Below are positions 30,071-40,177 of a DNA stretch of 64,000 bases, one piece after another. The notes under the pieces are model-generated. The model was not told the DNA's origin. It did not search any database and saw only the letters and a list, made by a program, of their open reading frames with translations. The first letter of the stretch is position 1, and each line of letters opens with the position of its first letter. This DNA is from Methanospirillum sp. (GTDB lineage Archaea; Halobacteriota; Methanomicrobia; Methanomicrobiales; Methanospirillaceae): NCBI GenBank assembly GCA_012728895.1, contig JAAYEG010000070.1:1-64000 (forward strand), written 5' to 3'. The translations under genes were made by a program, and so were the position numbers.

Positions 30071-31669
30071 GTGCTTTCAGGACAGCCGATTATCATTCTC
30101 AAGGAAAACGTCGAGCGGACCCGGGGCCAGGAGGCCCAGCGTTCGAACAGCGCCGCCGCAAAGGCCATCGCCGCCGCGGTGCGGACCACGCTCGGTCCGC
30201 GGGGCATGGACAAGATGCTGGTCTCGTCGACCGGCGACATCGTGATCACGAACGACGGGGCCACGATCCTCAGCGAGATGTCGGTGCAGCACCCCGGCGC
30301 CAAGATGGTGATCGAGGTCGCCGAGACCCAGGACGACGAGGTCGGAGACGGCACCACGACGGCCTGCATCCTCGTCGGCGCGCTCATGGAGCAGGGGGAG
30401 CTGATGCTCGCCAAGATGGTCCACCCAACCGTGATCGCGAACGGCTACACGATGGGCATGAACAGGGCACTCGAGATCGTGGAGGAGAACGCGATCCGGG
30501 TCGACCCGGGGGACCGCGAGACCCTGATCAAGATCGCCGACACCTCGATGACCGGCAAGTCGATCGAGCAGGTCAAGGACAAGCTGAACGGGATCGTGGT
30601 CGACGCGGTCATGACGGTGGCCGAGGACCGGAACGGCGAGAAGATCGTCGACCGCGACGACATCATGGTCAAGAAGCAGAAGGGCGAGACGATCGACGAC
30701 GCGAGCCTGATCAAGGGGATCGTGATCGACAAGACCCGCGCCTCGGAATCGATGCCGAAGCGGGTCAGGGAGGCCCGGATCGCGCTCGTCGCCCAGCCGC
30801 TCGAGATCGTCAAGACCCAGGTCAAGGCGAAGATCAAGATCAACACGGCCGACCAGCTGAACGCGTTCGGCGCGCAGGAGCGCGAGGCCCTCAAGCAGCT
30901 CGCCGACACGGTCGCCGCCACGGGGGCGAACGTCCTCCTCTGCCAGAAGGGGATCTCCGACCCGGTCCAGTACTACCTGGCGAAGGCCGGCGTCCTGGCG
31001 ATCCAGGACGTCAAGGAGGAGGACATGAAGTACGCGGCCCGCGCGCTCTCCGGCAAGGTCGTGAACAAGGTCTCGGAGCTGACGGCCGACGACCTGGGAT
31101 ACGCGGCGCTCGTGGAAGAGGCCGACGACGCGGAGCTCGTGACCTTCTCGGGCTGCGAGAACCCGAAGGCGATCACGATCCTGCTCCGCGGCTCGACCGA
31201 CTACCTGATCGACGAGCTCGAGAGGGCGGTCGTCGACGGGACATCGGTGGTCGCGGACGCGATCGAGGACGGCACCTTCGTGGTCGGCGGTGGGGCGGTC
31301 GAGACCGAGCTCTCACTCCGGCTCCGCGAGTACGCGGCCACGGTCGGGGGCCGGGCCCAGCTCGCGATCGATGCCTTCGCGACCGTCTTCGAGTCGATCC
31401 CGCTCACGCTCGCAGAGAACTCCGGCTTCAACCCGCTCGACAAGCTCGTCGAGCTCAGGGCGGCGCACTCGAGAGGCGAGAAGAACGCGGGCCTGAACGT
31501 CTACTCAGGCGAGGTCGTCGACATGCTCGAGGCAGGCGTGATCGAGCCGGCGCGGGTCAAGCGCCAGGCGATCCAGTCGGCGGCCGAGACGGCGATCCTG
31601 CTGATCCGTGTCGACGACATGATGGTCACCCAGAGCAGGTCCCCGATGGGCATGCCCGGCGGCGCCTGA
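30071..31669 (+). CDS. thsA: Thermosome (group II chaperonin) subunit
   Basis: [31 protein letters not shown]...[17 protein letters not shown]. Confidence 0.95.
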   Translation: MLSGQPIIILKENVERTRGQEAQRSNSAAAKAIAAAVRTTLGPRGMDKMLVSSTGDIVITNDGATILSEMSVQHPGAKMVIEVAETQDDEVGDGTTTACILVGALMEQGELMLAKMVHPTVIANGYTMGMNRALEIVEENAIRVDPGDRETLIKIADTSMTGKSIEQVKDKLNGIVVDAVMTVAEDRNGEKIVDRDDIMVKKQKGETIDDASLIKGIVIDKTRASESMPKRVREARIALVAQPLEIVKTQVKAKIKINTADQLNAFGAQEREALKQLADTVAATGANVLLCQKGISDPVQYYLAKAGVLAIQDVKEEDMKYAARALSGKVVNKVSELTADDLGYAALVEEADDAELVTFSGCENPKAITILLRGSTDYLIDELERAVVDGTSVVADAIEDGTFVVGGGAVETELSLRLREYAATVGGRAQLAIDAFATVFESIPLTLAENSGFNPLDKLVELRAAHSRGEKNAGLNVYSGEVVDMLEAGVIEPARVKRQAIQSAAETAILLIRVDDMMVTQSRSPMGMPGGA

Positions 31670-32132
31670 CCGCTCCTATCTCTCTTTTCTTCCGTTTCGG
31701 GACGAACCGCGATCCCGCTTCTCCCGCCCCGATCCTGCATACCTCACCGGGAGGTTTCGGGGCGTCGGCCTGGCCCGCCTGGGCGGGAACCTGCGCACGG
31801 CAGGACGGGGCGATCCCGCGCTTTTTCGTGCGGGCCGGCATATCCGGAGGGGGCAGGGCTCCGCGGGGAACGGGAATCCTGCACCACGGGCAGCCGGCGG
31901 GGTGTGCTGTCGGGCGGGAACGGCGACCGGGGGGACCGGTAACTTTCTAACATTTCTCAAATCTATGCTTAATTAGTAACACAATTATACAAATTTTTAT
32001 TACCCCTTCGGTGCCAATGGACTCCGGGAGCTTTCCAGGACCAACCGGTTGGTTCCCCCAAACACCACCCATCGAATGTGACATGGAGAACGCACAGACC
32101 CGACAACACACACACAGGGAGACGATTGAGAG

Positions 32133-32468
32133 ATGAAACAGGTCATCCAGGCCGACGGAGCCGAGCTGGGGCTCGATACCGATCGGGACACCCTCCTCTA
32201 CTCAGCCCCGCGGCCCGACGACGACGAGAGCGCCGCCCGCCGGCGGGGAACCGACATGTACCTGCACACGGACGAGGGGGGACAGGAGGTCTTCTATGCC
32301 CACCGCTGGTCGCTCGTCACCGGGGAGAAGGAGGCCCTCGCCGTCCTGCCGGCACGCCAGGCGGAACGGTTCCTGGGCGAGCGGGGCCTCGACTGCCCGG
32401 CGATCCCGGGAGCGAAGGCCTTCTCGACCCTGAGGGAATGGGGCTACGGCATCATCGAGGAGTTCTGA
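32133..32468 (+). CDS. Hypothetical protein, 111 aa
   Basis: Coherent ORF MKQVIQADGAELGLDTDRDTLLYSAPRPDDD... downstream of AT-rich promoter-like region. Confidence 0.55.
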   Translation: MKQVIQADGAELGLDTDRDTLLYSAPRPDDDESAARRRGTDMYLHTDEGGQEVFYAHRWSLVTGEKEALAVLPARQAERFLGERGLDCPAIPGAKAFSTLREWGYGIIEEF

Positions 32469-32602
32469 GAGACTGCGACGTGTCCGCCGGGCCCACCCGT
32501 GATGACCGCGGCCCGCGCGCACGGTCAATCGGGAGACGGGTTCCCCCAGACTTTTTTTGGGCCGAAACTGAAGAGAGAGGAAAAAAAAGGGGGCGTGACC
32601 CG

Positions 32603-33592
32603 TCACCGCGGCGGACGGCCGGAGCGGCGGGCGAGGAACGCGACCGGGATGGCCGCGAGAAGCGCGATAAGACCGCAGGACGGGGCCTCCTGCGTCGTGG
32701 CGGACGGCAACACACCGCCGACGTCCCGGAGCGTGAGGACGAAGACGCCGGGGACCATATAGTCCCCCTCGTCCCGGATCGCGATCGTGTTCTTCCCGAC
32801 CACCAGGTGCGGCCCGACCGCGGTCGAGTTGATCGCGAGGTCGGGATAGGGCTTGCCGTCGAAGAGGGCGGGGATCGCGTGGTCGTTGACGAAGAGGGTG
32901 TTCTTCCCCTTGTTCCCTCCGGGCACGACGCCCTGGAGCGTCGCGCTCCCGCCCGCGGGAAGCGCCGGAACGTCCTCGATGACGATCCGGGTCGTGGCCG
33001 CGTCCGCGGTGACGTCCCCCGTCGCGTAGATCATGTCGGACCCCTCGACCACCCAGTACCTGACCGTGCCGCCGCTCCCACCGTCGTAGGTGAGGACGAG
33101 GACCGCCCCGGAGAAGGCGATGCCGGCGTCCATCGAATCGTTCGCGACGGTCAGGGTGAGCGGCTCGCCGGGCCGGGCCGCCCCGGAGACGTCGTAGACG
33201 AATAGGCCGCTCGGGTAGTCGTACGGCGGGGAACCCTTCCGATCCGTGTACGTGCGGATGGGCGAGAGGACCGCATCGCCGGCCGTTGCCTCGACGGAGG
33301 CGGGAACGCCCTCGGACCCCGAGTGGCTCCAGCTCCAGAAGAGATAGGCCGAGGCCGACCGGATGGTCCCGCCGTTGGGAAGAGAGACCGGGAACGTGAC
33401 CGAGTAGCTGCCCCCGGGCGGGATCTCGCCGCTGTACCGGCTGTCGCCCTGGGTGAGGACCAGGTCGCCGGTGACCTGGCCCCGGTCGACGACCGCGAGC
33501 GTCGTCCCCGTGTAGTCGGCAGAGACCGCAGGGAGAAGAAGCGCGAGAGCGAGCAGGAGCACAAGGCCCCGGGCGGCGCGGCTGGCGGTCAT
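32603..33592 (-). CDS. Secreted, C-terminally TM-anchored DUF3344 protein
   Basis: Signal peptide; RYWVVEGSDMIYATGDVTADAATT; C-terminal GLIALLAAIPVAFLARR. Confidence 0.8.
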   Translation of the reverse strand: MTASRAARGLVLLLALALLLPAVSADYTGTTLAVVDRGQVTGDLVLTQGDSRYSGEIPPGGSYSVTFPVSLPNGGTIRSASAYLFWSWSHSGSEGVPASVEATAGDAVLSPIRTYTDRKGSPPYDYPSGLFVYDVSGAARPGEPLTLTVANDSMDAGIAFSGAVLVLTYDGGSGGTVRYWVVEGSDMIYATGDVTADAATTRIVIEDVPALPAGGSATLQGVVPGGNKGKNTLFVNDHAIPALFDGKPYPDLAINSTAVGPHLVVGKNTIAIRDEGDYMVPGVFVLTLRDVGGVLPSATTQEAPSCGLIALLAAIPVAFLARRSGRPPR

Positions 33593-35514
33593 CGCCGCAC
33601 CTCCCGCACGTCGCCGGCCCGGTTCGGACCCTCCAGATTGTGAGGCCTGGTCGGAGCGCGCGATGCCTGCTTTTTGCCGCGCTCCTCGCCGGTCCTCGAG
33701 AGATAGGAGACCACGCCCGCCCCCGCCAGCATCGAGAAGGCGAGGATCCCGCCTCCGGCGAGCAGGCCGAAGACCACGACCCCCAGGCCGGGAAGGGCGC
33801 CCTCGGTCGCGAGCAGCGAACCGACCGGGTCTGAATCCGCCACGGCCCCGCCGAGCTCCGCGGGCCGGTAGCCCTGCTCGCCGGGGAGCGCACTCGCGTT
33901 CGTCTCTGCCGTCGGCTCCTGCCCGGGGCCGCCGGCCGGCCCCTCCCTGGCGGCCATGACGACGGGGTCACCGGCGGCGGGGTCGAGGGTCGCGGGAGCC
34001 GCCGTGGCAGCGGGCGGCTCTGCCGTCGGAAGGAAGGTGACCGTGGTGGGCTCCTCCGTCGGTTCCGTCGGGAGGTCGTTGTAGGGCTCCGTGGTCCGGA
34101 CTGTCACGGGTTCGGTCTCCCCAGCGGTCACGTTCTCCACAGTGACGTTCTCCACGGTCGCGCCCGGGACGGGGGTCAGGTTCCCCGCGGTCGCGTTCAA
34201 GACCACCGTGGCGTTCTCCCCTGCCGCCGGGTCGATCGTCGTCCCGGGATCCGGCGTGGCGGCGGCAGGGTCGGACGGGGCCGGGACGATCTCGACGGGC
34301 GTCGACGCGTAGTCTCCCGCCGTGGTGGTCCCGCCGGTCTGCGCCGTCGTGGACGGCAAGACCACCGTCTGGTCGGCGCTTGTCGGAAGCGGTTCCGTCG
34401 TGGCCGTGCTGGTCACGGACGGCAGGATCGTGACGGCCGGCGTGAAGGTCAGGCCCGGCCCGGAACCTGTCGGCGCCGGGGTGAAGGTCGTTGTCTGCGG
34501 TGTCGTTGTCATGGTGGTTGTCTCCTGCGTGGCGTTCGGTTGTGCAGTGGTCATCGTCGGGGTCGCGGACGGCGTGGGGGTCGGCCCGGTCGCCGTGGAA
34601 CTCGGCGTGGCGGTCACCCGGGGCGTGGTGGTCGACGGGGCGGCGGTGCCGGCCACCCGGAGGACGACGAGCCCGGGGACCATGTAGTCCCCCTCGTCCC
34701 GGATCGCGACCGTGTTCTTCCCGGCCACCAGGTGCGGCCCTACCGCGGTCGTGGCGATCGCGAGGTCGGCGTAGGGCTTCCCGGAGAAGAGGCCGGGGAA
34801 GGCTTTACCGTTGAAGGAGAGCGTGTTCCTGCCCTTGTTGCCGCCGGGGACCACCGAGACCAGGTCCGCGGTCGTCCCCGCCCCCGGAGCGGGGACGTCG
34901 GAGAACACGACCCGGGTCGTGGCCGCGTCCGCGGTGACGCCCCCGGTCGCGTAGATCATGTCGGCCCCCTCCGCGACCCAGTACCGGGTCCCGGTCGAGC
35001 CCCCGTCGAACGCGAGCAGCAGGACCGCCCCCGAGAACGAGATACCGGCGCTCGACGCGGCGTTCGTGACCGTGAAAGCGAGCGGCTTCCCGGGCCGGGC
35101 ATGGCCGGCCGCGCTGTAAACAATGGTGCCGGCCGGATAATCGTACGGCTGTGACCCCTTCCGGTCCGTGTACGTGCGGATGGGCGAGAGGGTCGCGCCG
35201 CCGGCCTTGGCGCGGATCGAGGGCGCGACCCCCTCGGTCCCGTCGTGGCTCCAGGTCCAGAAGAGGTAGACCCAGGCGGTCCGGACAGTCGCATCGGAGG
35301 GGGCGGTGACCGGGAAGGTGACCGTGTAGGTGCCCCCAGGCCCGACCTCGCCACTGTACCGGCTGGTGCCGTGCTCGACCAGGACACTGCCGGTGACCGT
35401 GCCGCTTCCCGCCACAGCGAGCGAGGTCCCGGTGTAGTCGGCGGCGACGGCCGGCACGAGCAGGAGGAGGGCGGCCAGGAGCAGCAGCCCCCGGCAGGAT
35501 GAGTCACTCTTCAT
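33589..35514 (-). CDS. Secreted DUF3344 protein with Thr/Pro-rich linker and C-terminal TM
   Basis: Close paralog of 32603..33592 (RYWVAEGADMIYATGGVTADAATTRVV); TM LGVVVFGLLAGGGILAFSMLAGAGVVSYLSR. Confidence 0.8.
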   Translation of the reverse strand: MKSDSSCRGLLLLAALLLLVPAVAADYTGTSLAVAGSGTVTGSVLVEHGTSRYSGEVGPGGTYTVTFPVTAPSDATVRTAWVYLFWTWSHDGTEGVAPSIRAKAGGATLSPIRTYTDRKGSQPYDYPAGTIVYSAAGHARPGKPLAFTVTNAASSAGISFSGAVLLLAFDGGSTGTRYWVAEGADMIYATGGVTADAATTRVVFSDVPAPGAGTTADLVSVVPGGNKGRNTLSFNGKAFPGLFSGKPYADLAIATTAVGPHLVAGKNTVAIRDEGDYMVPGLVVLRVAGTAAPSTTTPRVTATPSSTATGPTPTPSATPTMTTAQPNATQETTTMTTTPQTTTFTPAPTGSGPGLTFTPAVTILPSVTSTATTEPLPTSADQTVVLPSTTAQTGGTTTAGDYASTPVEIVPAPSDPAAATPDPGTTIDPAAGENATVVLNATAGNLTPVPGATVENVTVENVTAGETEPVTVRTTEPYNDLPTEPTEEPTTVTFLPTAEPPAATAAPATLDPAAGDPVVMAAREGPAGGPGQEPTAETNASALPGEQGYRPAELGGAVADSDPVGSLLATEGALPGLGVVVFGLLAGGGILAFSMLAGAGVVSYLSRTGEERGKKQASRAPTRPHNLEGPNRAGDVREVRR

Positions 35515-37174
35515 CGGCCCTCCCCCGCGCGCCCTGCCGCGCCCTCGCAGGCACCGCCGCTCCCGCGGGCTCCTCCGCAGGGCCCCGGGCGGCGGCGTCC
35601 GTGCGCTCGGCTGCCCGCGAGAGGTAGCGGTAGCTGAAGAGACCCGCGCCGGCGACAACCGAGAAGACCAGGATGCCCGCACCGGCGATCAGGGCGAAGA
35701 GGACCACCGCGGCCCCGGTCCCGACCGGGTCCGCCGTGACCAGCTCCCCGAGTGACGGGGCACCCGGCGCCGCCCCCGCGGGAGCGGGACCGCCTCCCGG
35801 CTCCACGGGGACGCTCGCGTTCGCCGTCGAGGCGGGTTCCTCCTCTGGCCCGGGCGCGGCGGGGGGCGGGATCTCCGCTCCGGCAGGAGAGCCGGTGGCC
35901 ACGGAGGGTTCAGCGGCGGAGGCGGGCGGCGAGTTCGCGGGGACGACCTCCTCTGGAGTCCCGGCAGGGGTCGGCGCAGTCGTCGGCGAAGCCGCCGGCC
36001 AGGTCGTCTCCGCCGTGGCGGCGTTCGTCGTCGCGGTCACCGGGAGCGCGGTCGTGGCCGCGGTCGGAACAGGGGTCGGGACGGCGGTCGGAACAGAGGT
36101 CGGGACGGCGGTCGTGGCCGCGGTCGGAACAGGGGTCGGGACGGCGGTCGGGACGGCGGTCGGGACAGCGGTCGGGACAGCGGTCGGGACGGCGGTCGGA
36201 ACAGGGGTCGGAACAGGGGTCGGAACAGGGGTCGGGACGGCGGTCGGGACGGCGGTCGGAACAGGGGTCTTCGCGTCGGCCAGGGTCTGGACGAGCCCGA
36301 CGAAGACCGGGTGGAGGCGCGTCGCCCCTCCCCGGCCGAACCCGACCGTGTTGGAGGCCCTGACCGCGGATTTCACCCCGTATGTCCGAAGGTCGAAGTA
36401 GCCGCCACTGCTCGCCCCCGCCGCGTCTGTCGCGATGGTCTGCCCGTTCAGCAGCAGGAGGTCGCCGTCCCCCTTCGTGGACGCGATGTAGACCGCGTAG
36501 AGGCGAGCGTCGGTCACCGAGCCCGGGGGAGCCCCCGCCCCGAGAGAGACGCCGGCCGAGTTCTTCCCGGCGGCCTCGTTCAGGTTCTCGTTCCCCTCCG
36601 CGAACCAGTACTCAACCTCGGGTGCCGAGGCGTCCTCGGTGGCGACCGCCAGGACCATGCCGTAGATGCGACCGTCGATCTCGCCGGACGTGGTCGCGGT
36701 GGCCTGGTTCGAACCCGCCCGCACCCGGCCAGTCACGTCGTAGGCGCACCAGTGGACCCCGAACCCGGAGACGTAGGTCATGCTGTTCGTGTCCCCGCCC
36801 CCCCCGAGCGCCCGGCCCCCGAGCGAGGCCCCGTTCAGGGCGGTCTCCAGGCTGCCCGTGTACTCGGGCGTCCCGCCCCAGACGCCGACGTAGAGCCGGG
36901 CGAACCTGACCGTCCCGGCCGGGACCGTGAACGACTGGGAGTATGGTGTCGCGGCAAGGCCGTGCCCCCCGGTCACGGAGACCGTGCCGTGGTGCTTTCC
37001 GTGGGCGACCGTGTGGAGGGGCACGCCGTTCGACGCGTAAACGGCCGCGGCCGGAGCGGCGATGAGCAGGATCACGGTCATAACAGCGAGACAGATCCGC
37101 GCGGGGCCGGCTCCTAAAAGGGTGCGGGTCGTCCGCGGTCCCCGGGTCCCGGAACGCGCCGCGGCCCCCCTCAC
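35504..37174 (-). CDS. Secreted DUF3344-like protein with PTAVPTPVPT repeat stalk and C-terminal TM (GTG start overlapping upstream stop)
   Basis: EYWFAEGNENLNEAAGKNSAG; repeats; TM AAVVLFALIAGAGILVFSVVAGAGLFSYRYLSR. Confidence 0.75.
   Translation of the reverse strand: MRGAAARSGTRGPRTTRTLLGAGPARICLAVMTVILLIAAPAAAVYASNGVPLHTVAHGKHHGTVSVTGGHGLAATPYSQSFTVPAGTVRFARLYVGVWGGTPEYTGSLETALNGASLGGRALGGGGDTNSMTYVSGFGVHWCAYDVTGRVRAGSNQATATTSGEIDGRIYGMVLAVATEDASAPEVEYWFAEGNENLNEAAGKNSAGVSLGAGAPPGSVTDARLYAVYIASTKGDGDLLLLNGQTIATDAAGASSGGYFDLRTYGVKSAVRASNTVGFGRGGATRLHPVFVGLVQTLADAKTPVPTAVPTAVPTPVPTPVPTPVPTAVPTAVPTAVPTAVPTAVPTPVPTAATTAVPTSVPTAVPTPVPTAATTALPVTATTNAATAETTWPAASPTTAPTPAGTPEEVVPANSPPASAAEPSVATGSPAGAEIPPPAAPGPEEEPASTANASVPVEPGGGPAPAGAAPGAPSLGELVTADPVGTGAAVVLFALIAGAGILVFSVVAGAGLFSYRYLSRAAERTDAAARGPAEEPAGAAVPARARQGARGRADEE
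36050..36269 (-). repeat. 12-bp tandem repeat coding for (PT[AP]V)n stalk
   Basis: Iterated ggtcgg(g/a)ac(g/a)g(c/g)g units, e.g. gacggcggtcgg and aacaggggtcgg. Confidence 0.9.
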
Positions 37175-38268
37175 AGCACCGACCCCCTGACCTTGACCGC
37201 GGTCGAGTACCCGATCAATCCCCCGATGATCCCACCCAGGACGGCGAGGCCGATCTGGAAGACGCTGTACCACGCCGCGTAGGCGATGTGCCAGACGGCC
37301 GGGGCGAACAGGAAGTAGAACGCCCCGTACGACACGAAACCCCGGACGATCCCGATCATGACCGCGGTCCCCCTCCGGTCCGCGTAATCCCCGCCGAGAA
37401 GCATCACGAGCAGGTCGATCGCGACACCCTCCACCAGGTACCACCCGAGCCAGAGCAGGATGTTCGTGCCCCAGATCACCATGGCCACGATCTCCTGGAC
37501 GAAGAAGAGGAGGGTGGCCGTACCCGGTTTCCGGACGAGGTGGACCGCCAGGATGAGCAGCACGGAGGTCGGGACAGTAAAGAGCAGCCCGCCGAACGGG
37601 CCGAGCAGGTCGTTGAAGGTCTGCCAGAACCAGCGGAAGACCACGCCGAGCAGCGCGGCGATCAGCGCGATGGTCACCAGGTCGCTGGTCGTGAACCTCG
37701 TCAGCATGCTCGAGCGGCTGAACACCAGGAGCGCGACGATAAGGACCAGGAGGCTCCCCCCGATCGTCGCGTAGGTGACCCAGGAGAAGGGCGGGACCAC
37801 GACGGCCTCCGCGGTGACGCTCTCTGCCTGCGATACGCCCTCCGCCAGGTAGGTCGCGGTCACCACGAACGGGGCCGGGGTCCGGTACTGGACCGAGGCG
37901 GGTGGGCGCACCCCGAAGGTCATGTTCTGCGACTCGCCCGGCCCGAGGACCGGGACGGAGGCCCGGACCGTCCCGCCGTCCGCCGTGACGCCCGTGAGCG
38001 GTTGCTGGGGGATCGAGACCGGCATCCCGAGCGGGACCGCGACTGCGACGGAGAGGTTGGTGATCGGCACGTCGCCGTTATTCCGGAAGGTGACGCGGAC
38101 CCGCTCGTCCCACGCGGTGCCGGCGACGAGCGTGTCGGCGGCGTACACCTCCTGGTTCTTGACCGGGACCTCGACCGCGAGGACGAGCGGGCCGTCGCCG
38201 GCGAGCGCGGGGGGAACGAGGAGGGCGAGCCCGAGCAGCAGCAGGATGACGGCCGGCGCGCCCCTCAC
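37171..38268 (-). CDS. ECF transporter S-component-like membrane protein with N-terminal extracellular Ig-like domain
   Basis: Signal peptide, ~170 aa beta-rich domain, then DLVTIALIAALLGVVFRWFWQTFNDLLGPFGGLLFTVPTSVLLILAVHLVRKPGTATLLFFVQEIVAMVIWG multi-TM (YkoE/MtsA-like look). Confidence 0.65.
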   Translation of the reverse strand: MRGAPAVILLLLGLALLVPPALAGDGPLVLAVEVPVKNQEVYAADTLVAGTAWDERVRVTFRNNGDVPITNLSVAVAVPLGMPVSIPQQPLTGVTADGGTVRASVPVLGPGESQNMTFGVRPPASVQYRTPAPFVVTATYLAEGVSQAESVTAEAVVVPPFSWVTYATIGGSLLVLIVALLVFSRSSMLTRFTTSDLVTIALIAALLGVVFRWFWQTFNDLLGPFGGLLFTVPTSVLLILAVHLVRKPGTATLLFFVQEIVAMVIWGTNILLWLGWYLVEGVAIDLLVMLLGGDYADRRGTAVMIGIVRGFVSYGAFYFLFAPAVWHIAYAAWYSVFQIGLAVLGGIIGGLIGYSTAVKVRGSVL

Positions 38269-39227
38269 GGCGACCGCCTCCGTGCGTACCAGGCGTAGCC
38301 CCCGGCGATCGCCGCGAGGAGGAGGACCGCGATCACCGCGAACGGGACCTGCCGCCCCTGCTCACGCTCCGCCACCAGGACCGAGACCCCGGTCTCGGAG
38401 ACGGCGGCCCCGTCGTCGTAGGTGAGCTCGAGGGCCGCCGCGAACGGGTGGATATAGGTCTCGTCCCCGCGCTCGAAGACGATCCGGTTCTCGGCCGGTC
38501 CCAGGAACGGCGCCACGTCGAAGGTGTCGATGTCGAGGTACGGGCCGTCCTTGGCCCGCCCGACGTCCTCGCCGAGGAGGCCGTCGTTGAAGAGGAGACG
38601 GTCGCGCTCACCGGCCGTCCCGGCGATCTGCATCGTGGTCAGGGTCGCGCTCTCGAGCCCCGCCGTCTCGATGCTCGCGTTCACCTCGACGATTTCGCGG
38701 TCGATCCTGGTAGCGGGGGCGAGGGCCCTGTTCCCCTCGTAGACGAAGAAGCGGGTGAGCGGCATCGAGCGGTTCTCGACCACGGCCGTCAGGTAGCACG
38801 CGTAGGGCGCCCCGTTGTCGTTCCTGTACCGGGCTTCGACGACGTTCATGCCGGGCCGGACCAGGTCGGTCACGTCGAAGAGGTACGAGGCGACCCCCCA
38901 GGCCGAGACGATGTCGGCGCTCCCGGCGCGCTGCGGGAGCGCCTGCCCGTTCACCGTCACGTCCAGGGTGTCCCCCTCGTTGTAGTTCCAGACCGGGACG
39001 CAGAGCCGTCCGAATGCGACGCGACCCCCCGGGACCTCCATGTACTCGACGTACGGGTTCTCCGAGGTGTACCCATGGCCTCCGGATGCGTACACGCTGC
39101 CGCGGACGGTCCCCTCCGCCACCAGGACGAGCGGGCTCCCCGCCCCCCGCCACTCGCCGGCCGTGACGGCCGGGGCGAGGAGGAGCACGAGGAGCAGGAG
39201 GGCGACGGCCCGGGCGCACGGTCTCAC
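38265..39227 (-). CDS. Secreted DUF3344 protein with C-terminal TM
   Basis: RFFVYEGNRALAPATRIDREIVEVNASIETAGLESATLTTMQIAG; TM VPFAVIAVLLLAAIAGGYAWYARRR. Confidence 0.75.
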   Translation of the reverse strand: MRPCARAVALLLLVLLLAPAVTAGEWRGAGSPLVLVAEGTVRGSVYASGGHGYTSENPYVEYMEVPGGRVAFGRLCVPVWNYNEGDTLDVTVNGQALPQRAGSADIVSAWGVASYLFDVTDLVRPGMNVVEARYRNDNGAPYACYLTAVVENRSMPLTRFFVYEGNRALAPATRIDREIVEVNASIETAGLESATLTTMQIAGTAGERDRLLFNDGLLGEDVGRAKDGPYLDIDTFDVAPFLGPAENRIVFERGDETYIHPFAAALELTYDDGAAVSETGVSVLVAEREQGRQVPFAVIAVLLLAAIAGGYAWYARRRSP

Positions 39228-40087
39228 AGCAGCACGCTCCCGCCGTAGCCGACCGCGGAGAGGAGGGCGGACGTCCCGATCAGGGCCGCGGCATATCCCC
39301 CCACCAGGTAGTCAGCCCGGCCAGGGCGAAGCTCGATCAGCGAGGTGCGCGCCCGAGCAGCCCGGAAGGCCCTCGCGTCGGCGGCGAGCGCGAGCTGCCG
39401 GCCGGAGCGCAAAAGCCCGGTGATCAGGGGGAAGAAGAGGTAGGAGAGGCCGCGTCCCATCCCGACGAGCCCGCGGAGGTTCAGGCCGCGGGCCTGCATG
39501 GCCCTGAGGATCTGTTCGGCCTCGCCGATCATGACCGGGGCGAACGAGACGGCGGCAGAGACCATGAACGCGATCTCCTGGGGGAGGCCGATCGGGCGCC
39601 GCCCGGCCCGGCCCGGGACGATCGAGGAGAGGGCGGCGATCAGATCTCCCGGCTTCGTGGACGCGACGAGGGCGAGAGCGGCGCTGGAGCTCGCGATGAA
39701 GCGGAAGGACTGGACGAGGCCGTAGTAGAGACCCTCCAGGTAGATCGCGATCCCGCCCGTGATCGGGCCGAGGACCGGGAAATCGGCCGGCAGGAGCACG
39801 AGCCGGGGCCCTGTCCCCCAGTAGTAGAAGAAGGCCTGGGAGAGGATCACGCCGAACGCGATCGAGGCGAAGATGAGCAGGAGCGTCCGCACCTGTCCAC
39901 GCGTGGGCCGCAGGAGCGCCCAGAACGGCACGGTCGAGAGGACGAGGAGCCCGAGCAGCAGGGGCGTGCCCACCAGGACGGCCGCGAGAGAGATCGAGAG
40001 CACCCACAGGAGCTTGGTCCTCGGGTCGAGACGGTGGAGCGGCGTCTCGCGCTCGAAAGAGCGGAAGAGGCTCTGCAGGGATGACAT
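39224..40087 (-). CDS. ECF transporter T-component (EcfT/CbiQ family)
   Basis: SFERETPLHRLDPRTKLLWVLSISLAAVLVGTPLL...ILRAMQARGLNLRG (T-component signature A-R-G). Confidence 0.88.
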   Translation of the reverse strand: MSSLQSLFRSFERETPLHRLDPRTKLLWVLSISLAAVLVGTPLLLGLLVLSTVPFWALLRPTRGQVRTLLLIFASIAFGVILSQAFFYYWGTGPRLVLLPADFPVLGPITGGIAIYLEGLYYGLVQSFRFIASSSAALALVASTKPGDLIAALSSIVPGRAGRRPIGLPQEIAFMVSAAVSFAPVMIGEAEQILRAMQARGLNLRGLVGMGRGLSYLFFPLITGLLRSGRQLALAADARAFRAARARTSLIELRPGRADYLVGGYAAALIGTSALLSAVGYGGSVLL

Positions 40088-40177
40088 CAGGATCGTATAG
40101 TTACCTGCCGCCTAATTAGTGTTACGCAGGCGCTATTTTTGTTTAATAACAGTAATATCCCGTGGAGGCAAATATTA
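40088..40177. promoter_or_regulatory. Bidirectional promoter between ecfT-DUF3344 operon and fused ecfA
   Basis: AT-rich island between divergent starts; palindrome CTAATTAG at 40112-40119; two GTTAC elements at 40100 and 40121. Confidence 0.5.

Noticed and set aside
36050-36269. Possible CRISPR array
   Set aside because: Period is 12 bp without spacers and translates to PT-rich stalk repeats within a coding frame
35504-37444. Full 646-aa ORF start at 37444 for the DUF3344-like gene
   Set aside because: N-terminal ~90 aa are out-of-frame sequence within the S-component gene; the GTG at 37174 overlapping the upstream stop precedes a signal peptide and matches the operon's overlap pattern
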